A DNA stretch of 30,000 nt from Neocallimastix lanati (nom. inval.). Lineage: Eukaryota > Neocallimastigomycota > Neocallimastigomycetes > Neocallimastigales > Neocallimastigaceae. The notes beneath the pieces are model-generated. The model ran no database searches, was not told the DNA's origin, and was given only the letters and a program-made list of their open reading frames with translations. Made by a program: the position numbers and the translations under genes. Below, piece by piece: positions 1 to 9,921 of the stretch. Each line of letters begins with the position of its first letter. The first letter of the stretch is position 1. The stretch lies in assembly GCA_016946835.1 (NCBI GenBank), contig JACVTC010000063.1:457501-487500 (forward strand), in the 5' to 3' direction.

Positions 1-27
1 TTTAAATATTAAAACAAAAATATTATA

Positions 28-62
<35 letters not shown>

Positions 63-259
63 AATATGATTTACAATGAAGTTGTTATTTAAAGAATAGT
101 TTATATTTAATATATATATATATATTTTAATTATTAGTAAAAAAAGAAATAATAATAATTATAATTATAATTATAATAATAAATGATAACCTAAATTTAC
201 TATAAAATAATTTATTAAATAATTCACTATTATTCTTTCTTATTTACTTATTTTATTAG
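1..259. other. AT-rich left edge, probable intron of the nucleoporin gene
   Basis: Nearly pure A/T sequence with TA microsatellites around 31-60 and 109-126. It ends in a pyrimidine-poor but plausible 3' splice site (TTATTAG at 253-259). I see no reading frame of useful length. The missing first exon or exons of the nucleoporin probably lie upstream of the window or hide here as very short exons. Confidence 0.4.
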
Positions 260-1990
260 AATTAAGCCTTTAAGAAGACGTGCTAGAGCAGCTATAAAAG
301 TAATTTTTTTTTATAAATTAAATTATCAAATTAAATTTAATATATTACAAATATAAAAGGTTTTAATTCTTTCTAACTTAACCTTTATTATTGATCACTA
401 TGACTAAACTTTTTTTTTTTTATTTTTATCTTTTTATATATAACTAATCAAAACATTATTTATTCATTATTAATATTATTATTATTATTGTTGTTGTTAT
501 TATCGTTATTATATTATATATTAAATAATAATTAAAAATTAAAAAAATTAATTTCAATTAAATATATATATATATATATATTATTGAAGTCATCAAATTC
601 TGATAAACCTTCATCTTTATCTTCATTTAGTTTTAAAACACCATCAGCTACACCAGTAAAACCATTTACTACTTCTACAACTACAACCTCCACTAATTCA
701 ACTCCATCGGATAGTGCTATGAAAGAAAAAGTTAAAAAATTCACTGAACAAATTTGTGGATTAAATAAAAGTTTTATGTCATTCTTATCTAATTCTATTA
801 AAGAAGATATTGTTTTTGATATTTCACTAAACATTGGTCAATATCAAGAAAAAAGAAAGTCTATTGAAAGAGAATTTGCTGATGTCATTAACTATTTAAC
901 TAATAATAAATCTGCTTTAAAACCAGAGACTACCACCCCAAAATCAAATTTCACTTTCTCTACTCCTTCTACTACAAATACTACTACTACCACTACATCA
1001 TCTGCACCAACCTTTTCATTTACTAAACCATCTAATGATTCTAAAGAAACAAGTTCATTTAAATTTGGTTTTGGTAGTAATAACACTACATCCTCTAATA
1101 CTACAACTACAACTACTAAATCAACATTTACATTTAATTTAAATAAAGATAATGAAAAGGATAAATCAAGCACTACTACTACTACTAAACCAACATTTAC
1201 ATTTAATTTAAATAAAGATAATGATAAGGATAAATCAAGCACAACTACTACTACTAAACCAACATTTACATTTAATTTAAATAAAGATAATGATAAGGAT
1301 AAATCAGCCACAACTAAAACTCCAACTTTCACATTCCCTAAACCAGATAACAATACTACTACTACTGCTCCAACCTTTACATTTAAGAAACCAGAAGAAA
1401 ATAAAGATGAATCTTCCTCAAAACCAACAGTACCAACTTTCAAACCATTTACGTTTAACTTTGGACAAAAAATGGCTGAAAGTACTTCTGGAGATCAAGG
1501 TAAAACTTTACCAAAACCAAACTTCTCCTTTGGTGTTGCTCCACCATCAAAAGCTGAAATTGCTGCTGCTGCTGCTACTTCCACTGAAGAAGATGAAGAA
1601 GAAAACTCAGAACAAGCTCAATTAACAACAGGTGCTGGTGAAGAAGATGAAGATACCGTTTATGAAGTTAAAGCTAAAGTTCATCATTATGATATGAATA
1701 ATAAAAAATATGTTTCACGTGGTGTTGGTCTTCTAAAGATTAATAAGAATAAAAAAACAAATAAATCAAGATTATTAGGTAGAATGGATAATGGTTCAGT
1801 TTTCTTAAATGTTTCTTTATTTAAGGAAATGGTAGTCTCTGAACCTGTAAATACTACTCAATTTACATTTAATGCAATGGATCGTTTAGAAGGTAGTGAT
1901 GAAATTAAAATGATTCGTTTTGCTGTACGTGTTAAGGATAAAGAGTCTGCTAAAAAATTATATGATGCCATCATAAAAAATAAACAATAG
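260..1990 (+). CDS. NUP2: Nup50/Nup2-type nucleoporin with RanBP1-like domain (5' partial)
   Basis: Mobile FG-type nucleoporin expected to act at the nuclear basket, binding Ran-GTP and importin alpha during import. The firm exon is 590-1990. The first 60 or so codons hold a Pro/Ser/Thr-rich start and a conserved-looking helix region. A long Thr/Asn-rich linker follows with many PTFTF/FNFG/FSFG-like FxFG variants. An acidic stretch (EEDEEE) precedes a C-terminal RanBD1 domain of about 110 residues (roughly EDTVYEVKAKVHHYD to the C-terminus, with the family's RGVG and RLLGRMD motifs). The linker contains three near-identical 23-aa (69-bp) repeats at about 1123-1310. The frame is open upstream only to a non-ATG codon at 584, so 590 is best read as the start of an internal exon behind the acceptor AG at 588-589. 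A 40-bp exon at 260-299, ending in phase 0 before GTAATT, would add the basic segment IKPLRRRARAAIK, like the basic patch near the start of Nup50/Nup2. The first coding exon was not found. Confidence 0.9.
300..589 (+). other. Probable nucleoporin intron
   Basis: The donor AAAA|GTAATT is at 299/300 and the acceptor ATTGAAG|TC at 589/590, about 290 bp apart. Both flanking exons are phase 0, so splicing keeps the frame. The interior is T-rich with TTG/ATT runs around 474-500 and a TA microsatellite near 561-580. It is longer than the introns of the two minus-strand genes in this window. Confidence 0.5.
1123..1310 (+). repeat. 69-bp coding tandem repeat in the nucleoporin
   Basis: Three in-frame copies of a 69-bp unit start at about 1123, 1192 and 1261. 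Each encodes PTFTFNLNKDNDKDKSS followed by a run of Thr. Copies differ by single changes (Glu for Asp, Ser for Pro), so the array is recent or homogenised. Each unit adds one FxF-type contact and a charged Lys/Asp spacer. Confidence 0.9.
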
Positions 1991-2258
1991 ATTTTATATA
2001 ATATATATTATGTAATATATGATATATATATATATTATATATAACATATATATAATATATTTTAATTAAAAATATATATATATAAATATATATGTTTTCT
2101 TAAAAGTCATACCATAGAAATATTAATATACATATATATTATTATTAGTAAGTAAATCGAATTTAAAGAAGAAAAATTATTTTATTTTATTTTCATTATT
2201 ACTAAATGTAGTTTATTTTTTATTTTTTTTTTTTTTTTTTCTATTCAATGATTTATTC

Positions 2259-2293
<35 letters not shown>

Positions 2294-2726
2294 TTTTTTT
2301 TTTTTTGATACAATTATTTATTAATTTCTATTACATTACTTTTAAAAATGATTATTAAAATATTAATATTAATAGTACTTATTTTATCTTTATATTTTTT
2401 TTATATTTTTTATTTAAAAAAAAATTTTTTTTTTCATTACAAACAATAATAACAATTAATAATTTTCTGTTTTAATAAAATAAAAATAATAAAAAAAAAA
2501 AAAAAAATTATATTAATTGTAAAATATTTTATTTATTTATTTAATAAATTATTTATTTATTTATTTATTAAATTATTATATTATTATTTTAAATGTGAAA
2601 GTATTATATGTTTACATATAATTTTTTTTTTCAAACATGAATAATTATATACTAAATTTTAGATGGTTTATGAACATTTTTAAAGGATTAGAATTAAAAT
2701 AAATTTTATTTTAAAAAGATTATAGG
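1991..2726. other. AT-rich intergenic region
   Basis: Holds the nucleoporin 3' flank, TA microsatellites (about 2000-2100 and 2265-2291), homopolymer A and T runs, and ATTT/TTTA short repeats (2520-2580). No reading frame, RNA gene or mobile-element sequence is recognisable. Confidence 0.6.
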
Positions 2727-3064
2727 GGGATCACGCATTTCGTAACCTTGCATTTCGCAACGTGGCGTATATTTATTTTTAAATAAAGCCATACATTTTT
2801 AAGATATTCTATACAATCATAAATAAATAATTATTATTTTAAAAGAAATAATAATATATTTTTTCAATTAAATATTATTAAATAACTATTTCAAAAGAAA
2901 TAATGTATTTTATTAAAAAAGAAATATAAAAAATTATTTTTATAATTGAATATTAATAAATTATATATATAAAAAAAGAATAGTTATTATTTATTTAATT
3001 ATTATTTATTTGATTACTAAAAAAGCCACATATGAAAATGTGCCACATTGCGAAACGCACTAGT
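2727..3064. mobile_element. Small non-autonomous element with MULE-type terminal inverted repeats (MITE-like)
   Basis: About 338 bp bounded by inverted ends. The left end reads CACGCATTTCGTAACC, then TTGCATTTCGCAACGTGGCG (about 2732-2767). The right end, read on the minus strand from 3064, is CTAGTGCGTTTCGCAATGTG and then reaches TATGTGGCTTTTTT. That right end is nearly the same as the end of the antisense MULE relic at 24757-24807, including the adjoining ATCAAATAAATAATAAT tract. The interior is A/T-only and noncoding. The shared ends suggest it was mobilised by the MULE family of this window. I cannot define a clean target duplication. Confidence 0.6.
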
Positions 3065-4001
3065 TAAAGAATTAACCTAACCTTTATTTTTGGTTTATAT
3101 TAATAAAAAAATATAAATTATTAATTAAATATGATAAAAATGAAAAAAAAAATATATATATATATATATACAAAAATAGTGTAAATAATGAATATTCAAT
3201 AATTCAATAATATTATTAAATTATTGACAAGTTTTTTTTTTTAATTTTTTTTTTATATAATTAATTTTTGTAATACTTTCTGATTTAATCTTGACTTTAA
3301 TATTTAATCTTAATTAAAAAAAAAAAATTTTTTTTAGTTTTATTTTACTACTAAAATATAATTATAACAACTAAAATTTTAAAAAAAAAAAAAATTTTTT
3401 TTTTTTAATAATATTCATTGATATTGATATTAATATATTTTTATATATTTTAAAAGTATATACTATTGATATTTAATAAATTTTAATTTAATAAAAATTT
3501 GAACCATTGCCAAATGGAATGATTTTACTTTTAGCTTTAGTCAATAAAAAATAACTATAATCTTTATTTAAAAAAAAAAAGTTAAAAAAAATACTAATTT
3601 ATAATAAATTAGTATTTTTTTATTATTTAAATTAATGAAACAATTATATTATAATTTATAATTCAAATACATAAGCGTCAGAAAATATTGTAATTTAGAA
3701 TATATAAATATATCTATATCACCAAAGAGAATTTATATCAACATGGTCACATGAAATCGTGTACTCCAATGTTAGTAATTCCTTCGTAAAAAAATATATT
3801 AAATGACAGGACTTGCGCAACCCCTTCTCATTCAGTCCTACAGTTAGGAAAATATACTTATCTATATTAACAAGATTTAGAATAATATTTTATATATATG
3901 TGTATGTAAGGGGAAATAGGATAGATCCTAGTCCCGTTCAATATTTAATGAAATTCCTGATGTATTAAAATATTATAAAACAATCAAAAAAACAAAAAAC
4001 A

Positions 4002-4034
<33 letters not shown>

Positions 4035-4045
4035 TTAGGATTTTT
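3065..4045. other. Intergenic stretch with a less AT-rich island and a poly(A) run
   Basis: Mostly A/T with homopolymer runs. At 3715-3960 is a noticeably more GC-containing island. Its minus strand is open for about 50 codons (from about 3860 down to a TGA near 3715), including VGLNEKGLRKSCHL, which I do not recognise. The island is followed by an A-run up to 4032 that abuts the MULE fragment. This could be the 3' end of an unrelated retro-copy inserted there, but nothing proves it. Confidence 0.4.
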
Positions 4046-4550
4046 TTGATGTTCAAAAATCTTCATCTAATAATTTTTCAATTCTCATTCCAAACGAAAA
4101 AAAAAAAAAAATTTACACATTATAATAAAGATATATTTGCGGATCGTACATTTTATGTAGTTCCAAAATTTAATTACCATGTATTTATAACAGGAAACTA
4201 TGTTCCAGAATTAAATAGGTTTTATAGTACTTCTTTTTCTATATTAAAAAAGATAAGGATCAAGCTACTTTTGAAGTATTATTTAAATAAATAAGAATTA
4301 ATTCTAAATAAATTTAGTAACAATATTGTAATTATGCCAATTAAATTTGTAATATATCTAATGATGCAAAAAAAAAAAAAAAAAAATTATGACAATTTTT
4401 AGGAATTTTTAAAATATTTTATAAATAACTATTTACTTAAATATGATAGAATTAATATGATAAAATGGAACATACAACAAATAACTCATAATCTTTATTT
4501 ATTTATTAAAAATTTTAAACGCCACATTTTCCGAAATACACCACATCCTT
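4046..4550 (+). pseudogene. Decayed MULE transposase fragment and terminal repeat
   Basis: The first 80 or so codons (4046-4294) align residue by residue with the better transposase at 19378: MMFKNLHLIIFQ versus FMIFKNTDLIIFQ, NKDIFADRTFYVVPKFNY versus NIFADGTFYAAPKFSY, and PELNRFYSTSFSILK versus GEFNMFYTTSISILK. The DGTF motif carrying the first catalytic Asp has become DRTF. After 4262 the match continues out of frame (QATFEVLFK, then a Cys/His-region remnant near 4340-4365). It goes on as nucleotide similarity to the stretch after 20390 (TTATTTACTTAA region) up to about 4470. A terminal-repeat-like motif (CGCCACATTTTCCGAAATAC) follows at about 4520-4540. The N-terminal zinc-finger part is missing. 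It is clearly inactive. Confidence 0.8.
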
Positions 4551-4764
4551 ATTTAATTCATTATTATTATTTATTATTTATTTACTTATTATTTATTTAT
4601 TATTTATTTATGTATTATTTATTTATTTATATATTATTTCTGTATTAATTATTTGGAAGAGTTGTCTGAAAATGTTGTATTTCCAAATTTTAATGAACAA
4701 ATTTAATAAATAATATCTAATTAAGATTAAAGATTTTCTGATTTTTATTATACATTTAAATAGA

Positions 4765-4768
<4 letters not shown>
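4551..4768. other. ATTT-repeat spacer
   Basis: TTATTATTTATT-type simple repeat over 4555-4645, then unremarkable A/T sequence. The tyrosine-rich frame it encodes is a low-complexity artefact. Confidence 0.6.
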
Positions 4769-4807
<39 letters not shown>

Positions 4808-6110
4808 TAAATAATTATAATATTTTATCTTAATAATTAAAACATAATTATTCACTCTCGATATGATAGGTTTTTAGTTCTAAATCATTTGAAAAACGGT
4901 ACACCTCGGTAGTTATAGCAATTCGTTTTAGGTAACTCTTGTCTTGAAAGATAAAAGATAGGGTTATTATCATTAAGAATTTTTGAAACTTCCTCTCTTA
5001 CTATTAAATTTGCACATCTATTGCTACCAAATTGCATTTTTCATTATTTCTAGCCCAACTTACTGGCTAATTTTAACAGTTTCCGAAGTTGAGATATGGT
5101 AGGAGTACATAACACAATGTCATCTGCAAAAAGAGATCTCCACAGAAGCGTTTATGATCACTAATAGAGATTTCATATTTATCACATTTATTAAAAAATG
5201 ATCATTAATAAATAAGTTAAAATAAAATTGGTGAGAGAGGTCAACCCTGACGAACACCTTTCTTTAGTACTAAATGATTCCGATTTTTGTTCATCAACCC
5301 TTACACAAGCCTTGGAAGATAAGTATAAGTTTTCAATAAAATTATAGCATTTACTTCTAATACCTAAATGATGAATTTTCATTAATATATTATATATGAA
5401 AACTGAGTCGTACGCTTTTTTTTTTTTTAAGGTCCAAAAAAAAAAAGAAAAGGTTAAGTATCTTTATTATTAAATTTTCATCTCTGATATATATATAATT
5501 CTTAATGAAGGGTAAAGACTTATACATTTCTTTTCGGTTACGAAATCCATATTGTTCTGGTCTAATAAATCCTTTATCCATTCCTTAATTTAGAGATTCT
5601 TTTAGAGATGATTTTCGCCTTAATTTTTAATCCATTACTGATAAGAGAGATGGCCACGATAGTCATTATAATCTGATGAATTACTCTTTTTTATGTATAG
5701 AAAAATAGAAACTATCGATGCGGTATTCCACGATTTAGGAAAATTCATCATTCCAAATACGATAGATTAAGGCTATGAAACATTTAAAACCAGTTGAACT
5801 ATTTTTCTATTATTTTCACTAGATACTTCTGAATCATCTTTATCAGGGAAATCAAAGCTTTTGAAGAATTCTATAGGAATCTTATATCAGGAACACAAGC
5901 TTTAAAGTTAGGGGTAGATGAGATTTGCCTCGTTAATTTCCTCATCACTAATATCTTGGTTAATTTCCCATTTTTGTAGTCTTGGGATTTCCCCAATTTC
6001 TTTAGTGCATCAGAATGAGAATGCCAAGCTTTTAATATTTTTATCTGATGAAGATATTAATTCATTATTATTATTTTTAATAGAATTTTTTTTTTTTTTA
6101 TAGTCAATTA
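4769..6110 (-). pseudogene. LINE copy A: decayed reverse transcriptase
   Basis: Read on the minus strand from about 6110 downward, broken frames follow the order of a non-LTR retrotransposon RT. They are: an IPIEFFK segment, PKSWNTASIVSIF, DYNDYRG (about 5660), a fingers segment GFIRPEQYGFRNRKE (5581-5525), LDLKK (motif A, about 5430), LGIRSKCYNFIENLYLSSKA (5370-5310), a damaged KGVRQG.PLSPILF motif (about 5265-5225), and LFADDIVLCTPT (catalytic FADD, about 5135-5100). A thumb part with LPKTNCYNYRGVPF follows near 4910. There are many frameshifts and stops, including TGA in place of Cys in the RQGCP motif. The T-run at 4769-4804 may be its poly(A) tail, although the sequence next to it does not match the 3' ends of copies B and D. 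Confidence 0.85.
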
Positions 6111-6214
6111 TTGTGAATTGTAATCTCTATTTATTTGTTTATTTATTTATTCATTTATTAATTATATACATATGAATATATATATTTTTTTAAAAAAAAA
6201 AAACACTAAATTAA

Positions 6215-6263
<49 letters not shown>

Positions 6264-6370
6264 ATATTATTTGTTCAATTTGAACGTAATAATATTTAAA
6301 ATAATAACGTAAAATAGAAAAAAAAGTAGTGTATATAAAATGAATTCAGAATAAAAAAAAAAAAAAGTTT
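6111..6370. repeat. Simple-repeat spacer with (AAAT)n
   Basis: A TTTA-type repeat (6125-6160) and a clean (AAAT)n run (about 6217-6265) sit in otherwise featureless A/T sequence between LINE pieces. No coding signal is seen. Confidence 0.7.
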
Positions 6371-6570
6371 ATAGGTAACGAAACCAACCTCATCTCCAAC
6401 ATTAAAAGATTTATATTTAAGAAGGGAATTCTTATTCTGGATTAGGGTTTGAATTGACGATCTGAAAGATATTATGGTCTTCTCTTTCAGACCATAATCA
6501 CTAGAAAATGATTTGTTTATTAAACAAAATATCTCCTTTACTTTTTATAATTTAAATAAATAATGCTTGC
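6371..6570 (-). pseudogene. Possible 5' (pre-RT) remnant of LINE copy A
   Basis: The minus strand reads openly for about 45 codons: KEIFCLINKSF, then KEKTIISFRSSIQTLIQNK, then LKYKSFNVGDEVGFVTYK. It is less AT-rich than its surroundings and lies just 5' of copy A on the same strand, so a LINE linker segment is a reasonable guess. No motif fixes this. A perfect 10-bp hairpin lies inside (6471-6498). Confidence 0.3.
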
Positions 6571-6692
6571 ATCTCTTCCAACAAAGAAGGAAGTTATATA
6601 ATCTGTACCATGTCACATATATATATTTACACAATCATTATTCAGAAAATTACTTTAATTAACAAGATTTTCACCAATTGAGTTATTCACTG

Positions 6693-7948
6693 TTTTTTTT
6701 TTTTTTTTTTTTTTTTTTTTAGGCTTAGAGAAAACTTTATTTTATTTATAATAATAATAAAATTACATGATTTTAAAGAAAAAAAAAATAATAATAAAAT
6801 ACATGAAATAAAATATTATATATTATAAAATTATAAAAGTGCGTTAGAAGCAATAGCCTTTAACTTTTCCCATTCATTGATGATAACACTACATCCATTA
6901 TTACGAGTAATAATTTCAGTATTAGTGTTATCTAACGAATCTTGTATTAGTTTTTTCACCGGGAGGTGAAAATACATGCCTTATCATTTCGACTTCGACG
7001 CTCTTAGGAACGGCAGATTCGATAGATTCAACGGAATATCATTTCATCAGCAATCTAAAAGATCGACAAATTAATGGTATTACGTTTGTTAGAAACTCCG
7101 CAATCCCCACAAAATACGGAATAATCGACGAAGTTGAACTTTGTTTAAAAATATTGTCAACTAATTGTCTTTGTTTCACATTGTTAATTTTAATTTTTTC
7201 ATATATTGAACGCCCACCAAGAAGAGCAATCAATATAAAGTAATAAATATTATTATTATCATAATCCTTTTCTGAATCTAAAGAAACATCCAAAGATTTT
7301 TGTTCAATTATCATTGTAAACTTCAAAAAAGAGATCATCTAGGAAAGGTAAAGATTTCTGAAATAAATTCAAAATCATTCTTCTTGTAAATAATTGCTTT
7401 TTTAAAAACTTTTTTAATTTCACTTATTTTTTTACCATTTAATTTCTTATCCAAAGTCCTTGATTCTTTAGTCCATGAGTAATGTGACATAGTAGGAATA
7501 TTATTAGTGAGATGATTAATAATACATGATGAGCTTTTCTATTTTCTAAAGCAGCATAATTGAGTTATAGCACAGACAGCTGAAAGAGGAGGTATTCTCA
7601 ATTCACAAGTAATATCATAGAGACTACCATTAGAATTACGAGATTTAAATCCATAACTCCAATAAAGTCCTCTATTAATAATTTTTTTGAGTTTTAGAGC
7701 ATCTACTCTTATTTTAACCTAAGAAAGGAGCATAATATATAACAAGACTAAGAATAAACGAAATTAAAATATATTTCTTCAATGGGAGAGGAATAGATTT
7801 ATTAATAAGAAATCGAAAGTACGAATTTAATTTGACATTTAAATCATTTAAATTACTGTTTAATTTGGATTGTATAGGTTTCAATGATAAAGGAATACCA
7901 AGATAAGTATAGTTGTCAGTTTTAGGTAATTCGTTACTACCAATAAAG

Positions 7949-7950
<2 letters not shown>
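6693..7950 (-). pseudogene. LINE copy B: 3' half (thumb and C-terminal domain), with poly(A) tail
   Basis: The T-run at 6693-6720 is the poly(A) tail on the minus strand. The adjoining 3' UTR (TCTAAGCCT reading into the tail, AATAAA-like signal) is shared with copy D. From about 7950 downward come the post-RT segment PKTDNYTYLGIPLSLKPI and KLNSYFRFLINKSIPLPLKKY, a frameshift, then RIPPLSAVCAITQL and SWTKESRTLDKK. Next are LDVSLDSEK, ALLGGRSIYEKIK (about 7210), VGIAEFLTNVIPLICRSF (about 7110-7060) and KSVEVEMIRH (about 7000). Relative to copy D the CPCC zinc-finger segment is deleted. The 5' edge abuts the poly(A) tail of the next element, so copy B looks interrupted by it. Frameshifts and stops make it non-functional. 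Confidence 0.88.
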
Positions 7951-7987
<37 letters not shown>

Positions 7988-8570
7988 GGCAGCAAACTTG
8001 TTTCATCTTTATTAATTAAATATATAAATATATGATAAAATACATGTAATTAAAAGAAAAAAAGATAAAAAAATAAACAAAAAATAAAACACAAAATAAA
8101 ATAAAATAATGATATAATATATTCTAGTTTCATTTAATTAATATCTGTTAAGACTTCACAAGGGTATTATTATACTGTAGTATAATAATTAATTTTGACT
8201 TCGCAATGTTAATCATAATTTTAAGATACAAAATTATGATCTTCATTGGTTGCGCTAGCCCTGCTTGCCTGTCTTACTGTTTCTTCAGCATTGACGCTCT
8301 TGGTGGTAGTAGTACGATTCTATTTGAACCTATTGAACAAAGACCATTGCTGGCCAATAGCAATAGGTATAATCGATTGAAGAAGTGCCGCAGTAACCAC
8401 CAAGAATGGAGTATCAGAATAAGCACCTGATTTTATCTGGCACTTAAATAGATCCTTCCATTCCCTTGTACTGTTATTAATACTTCGACCTCCAAGAAGG
8501 AAATTAAACACTTTTTCACACACACTAGAATCAACATACACATTATTTTCAATACTATTATTAACATCAC

Positions 8571-8716
8571 TAATAATACTATTACTAATATTACTAAAAC
8601 TATTATTACTATTACTATTATTACTATTACTATTATTACTATTACTATTATTACTATTACTATTATTATTATTATTATTATTACTATTACTATTATTACT
8701 ATTACTATTATTACTG
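8571..8716 (-). repeat. Hexanucleotide (Asn-Ser) expansion inside LINE copy C
   Basis: A TATTAC/TATTAT hexanucleotide array reads on the minus strand as alternating Asn and Ser with a pure Asn stretch. It lies between the zinc finger and the LLGGRS motif, where the sister copy D has an ordinary short linker. This is a microsatellite expansion within the element, not a separate gene. Confidence 0.9.
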
Positions 8717-9161
8717 TTGCTGTAATCATTATTACTATTAACAATATCATTTGTTAGGTTGCCACGTTTAAAAGAATTATATAAAAATAAAATTTTATCA
8801 TTAACTTTACTACGAATATGATTGAAAAATGGACAATCAATTAACCAATGCCTTATCCATTGTTTATTATTTTTACAACAGGGACAAAAATTAGGACACA
8901 TTTGATCTATAATTTTTGCAGCTTTAGCAATTCTAGCATCTAATCTATATAAAATTTTAATCTTTTTTTTAATTTTTAATTTTTTATTTCTATTTCTTTT
9001 TCTATTTTAATTTTAATTTTTTAATTTTTTATTTTTTTTTTATTTTTTTTATTTAGTTTATTATTTAATTAAATATATATATATATATATTTTTTTTAAA
9101 CTTTTTTTTAGTAATTTACATTTAAAATCATTCAATGTGAATAGAAGTTCTCTATTTTCTT

Positions 9162-9163
<2 letters not shown>

Positions 9164-9207
<44 letters not shown>
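9164..9207 (-). repeat. 44-nt poly(A) run (T on the + strand)
   Basis: Follows KESRTLKRKILK of copy C on the minus strand. Copy D encodes a Lys-rich segment (LDKKLKGKKTSEIKK) at this point. The run may therefore be an expanded internal A tract, or the tail of a separate short insertion whose 5' part is the 9210-9890 piece. Confidence 0.6.
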
Positions 9208-9212
<5 letters not shown>

Positions 9213-9921
9213 TTTACGTTTAAGAGTTCTACTTTCTTTCGTCCATGTGTATTTTCTAGATTTTGGAATATTATTAACTAAATAGGAAATAATACAATTT
9301 GAATCTTTCCATTTATCAAAACATTTGACTTGAGACAAAGTACACTTAGCTGACAATGGAGGAATAGGATCTCTTTTATTTTGAAAAAGAGGTGTGTCTG
9401 GTCGAATCACCATCGTTGCACACTTGTTAATTCCAAAATTCATCATATTAAATTTAGCCCATTCATTTACCTTCTTAAGCATTTTTTTTTTTACTTAGTT
9501 CTTGACGGTGTGCATAGAACAATATCATCTGCAAAGAGTCCACCACAACATCTAGATTCGCCTAAAGGAATTCCAAGTTCTGAAAAATCATAAAAAATGT
9601 CATTAAATAGATTGAAAAGAATTGGTGATAGTGGACAACCTTGTCTAACTCCTTTCATAATATTAAAAGATTCCGAATATTGATCATCAATTTTAACACT
9701 GGCTTTGGAAGTCAAATATAGATTTTTTATAAATTGATAACATTTACCTCTAATACCTAAAGCATCTAATTTATATAAAATATTACCTATTGGAACAGTT
9801 GTACTATGCGGGAATTTTTCCCTTCCTAACAAAAAAAAAGAAATAAAACCTAGAAGTAACATCTTTAAAATAGATAGTGTGGTGTCCACTAAACTCTCCC
9901 CGGATTCATCATTTATTGAAC

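Larger units (their letters stand above)
7951..9890 (-). pseudogene. LINE copy C: rearranged, with RT core, zinc finger and poly(A) tail
   Basis: The poly(A) tail is the T-run at 7951-7984, preceded on the minus strand by an AATAAA-bearing 3' UTR. From 9890 downward it starts with a C-terminal-domain-like piece (LLGREKFPHSTTVP). At 9791-9798 it jumps to RT sequence just after motif A (IGNILYKLDALGIRGKCYQF). It then has MKGVRQGCPLSPILFNLF and GGLFADDIVLCTPS (9545-9500). After a frameshift come VNEWAKFNMMNFGINKCA, an internal deletion of roughly 140 aa compared with copy D, IPPLSAKCTLSQ and TKESRTLKRK. A 44-nt A-run (9164-9207) and A/T filler follow. Then come the CPCC-x8-HW-x3-C finger (about 8880), an Asn/Ser repeat, and FNFLLGGRSINN (about 8500). 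The end reads TKSVNAEETVRQASRAS after an in-frame TAG (near 8321). Not functional. Confidence 0.88.

Noticed and set aside
892-1443. Minus-strand Val/Leu-rich frame opposite the nucleoporin
   Set aside because: It is the complement of the Thr/Lys-rich repeat region. There is no start context or domain, so it is a shadow frame.
3715-3960. tRNA, 5S rRNA or other structured RNA in the less AT-rich island
   Set aside because: I could not fold a cloverleaf or find box A/B or 5S-like motifs there.
4457-4648. Tyr/Leu-rich short + strand frame
   Set aside because: It is a translation of a TTATTTATT simple repeat behind the MULE fragment.
5918-6103. Short + strand frame over LINE copy A
   Set aside because: The minus strand of the same bases carries LINE-like sequence ahead of the RT. 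The + frame has no recognisable feature.
8206-8430. + strand frame over the 3' part of LINE copy C
   Set aside because: It is the complement of the C-terminal LINE segment (TKSVNAEETVRQ region). It is a shadow.
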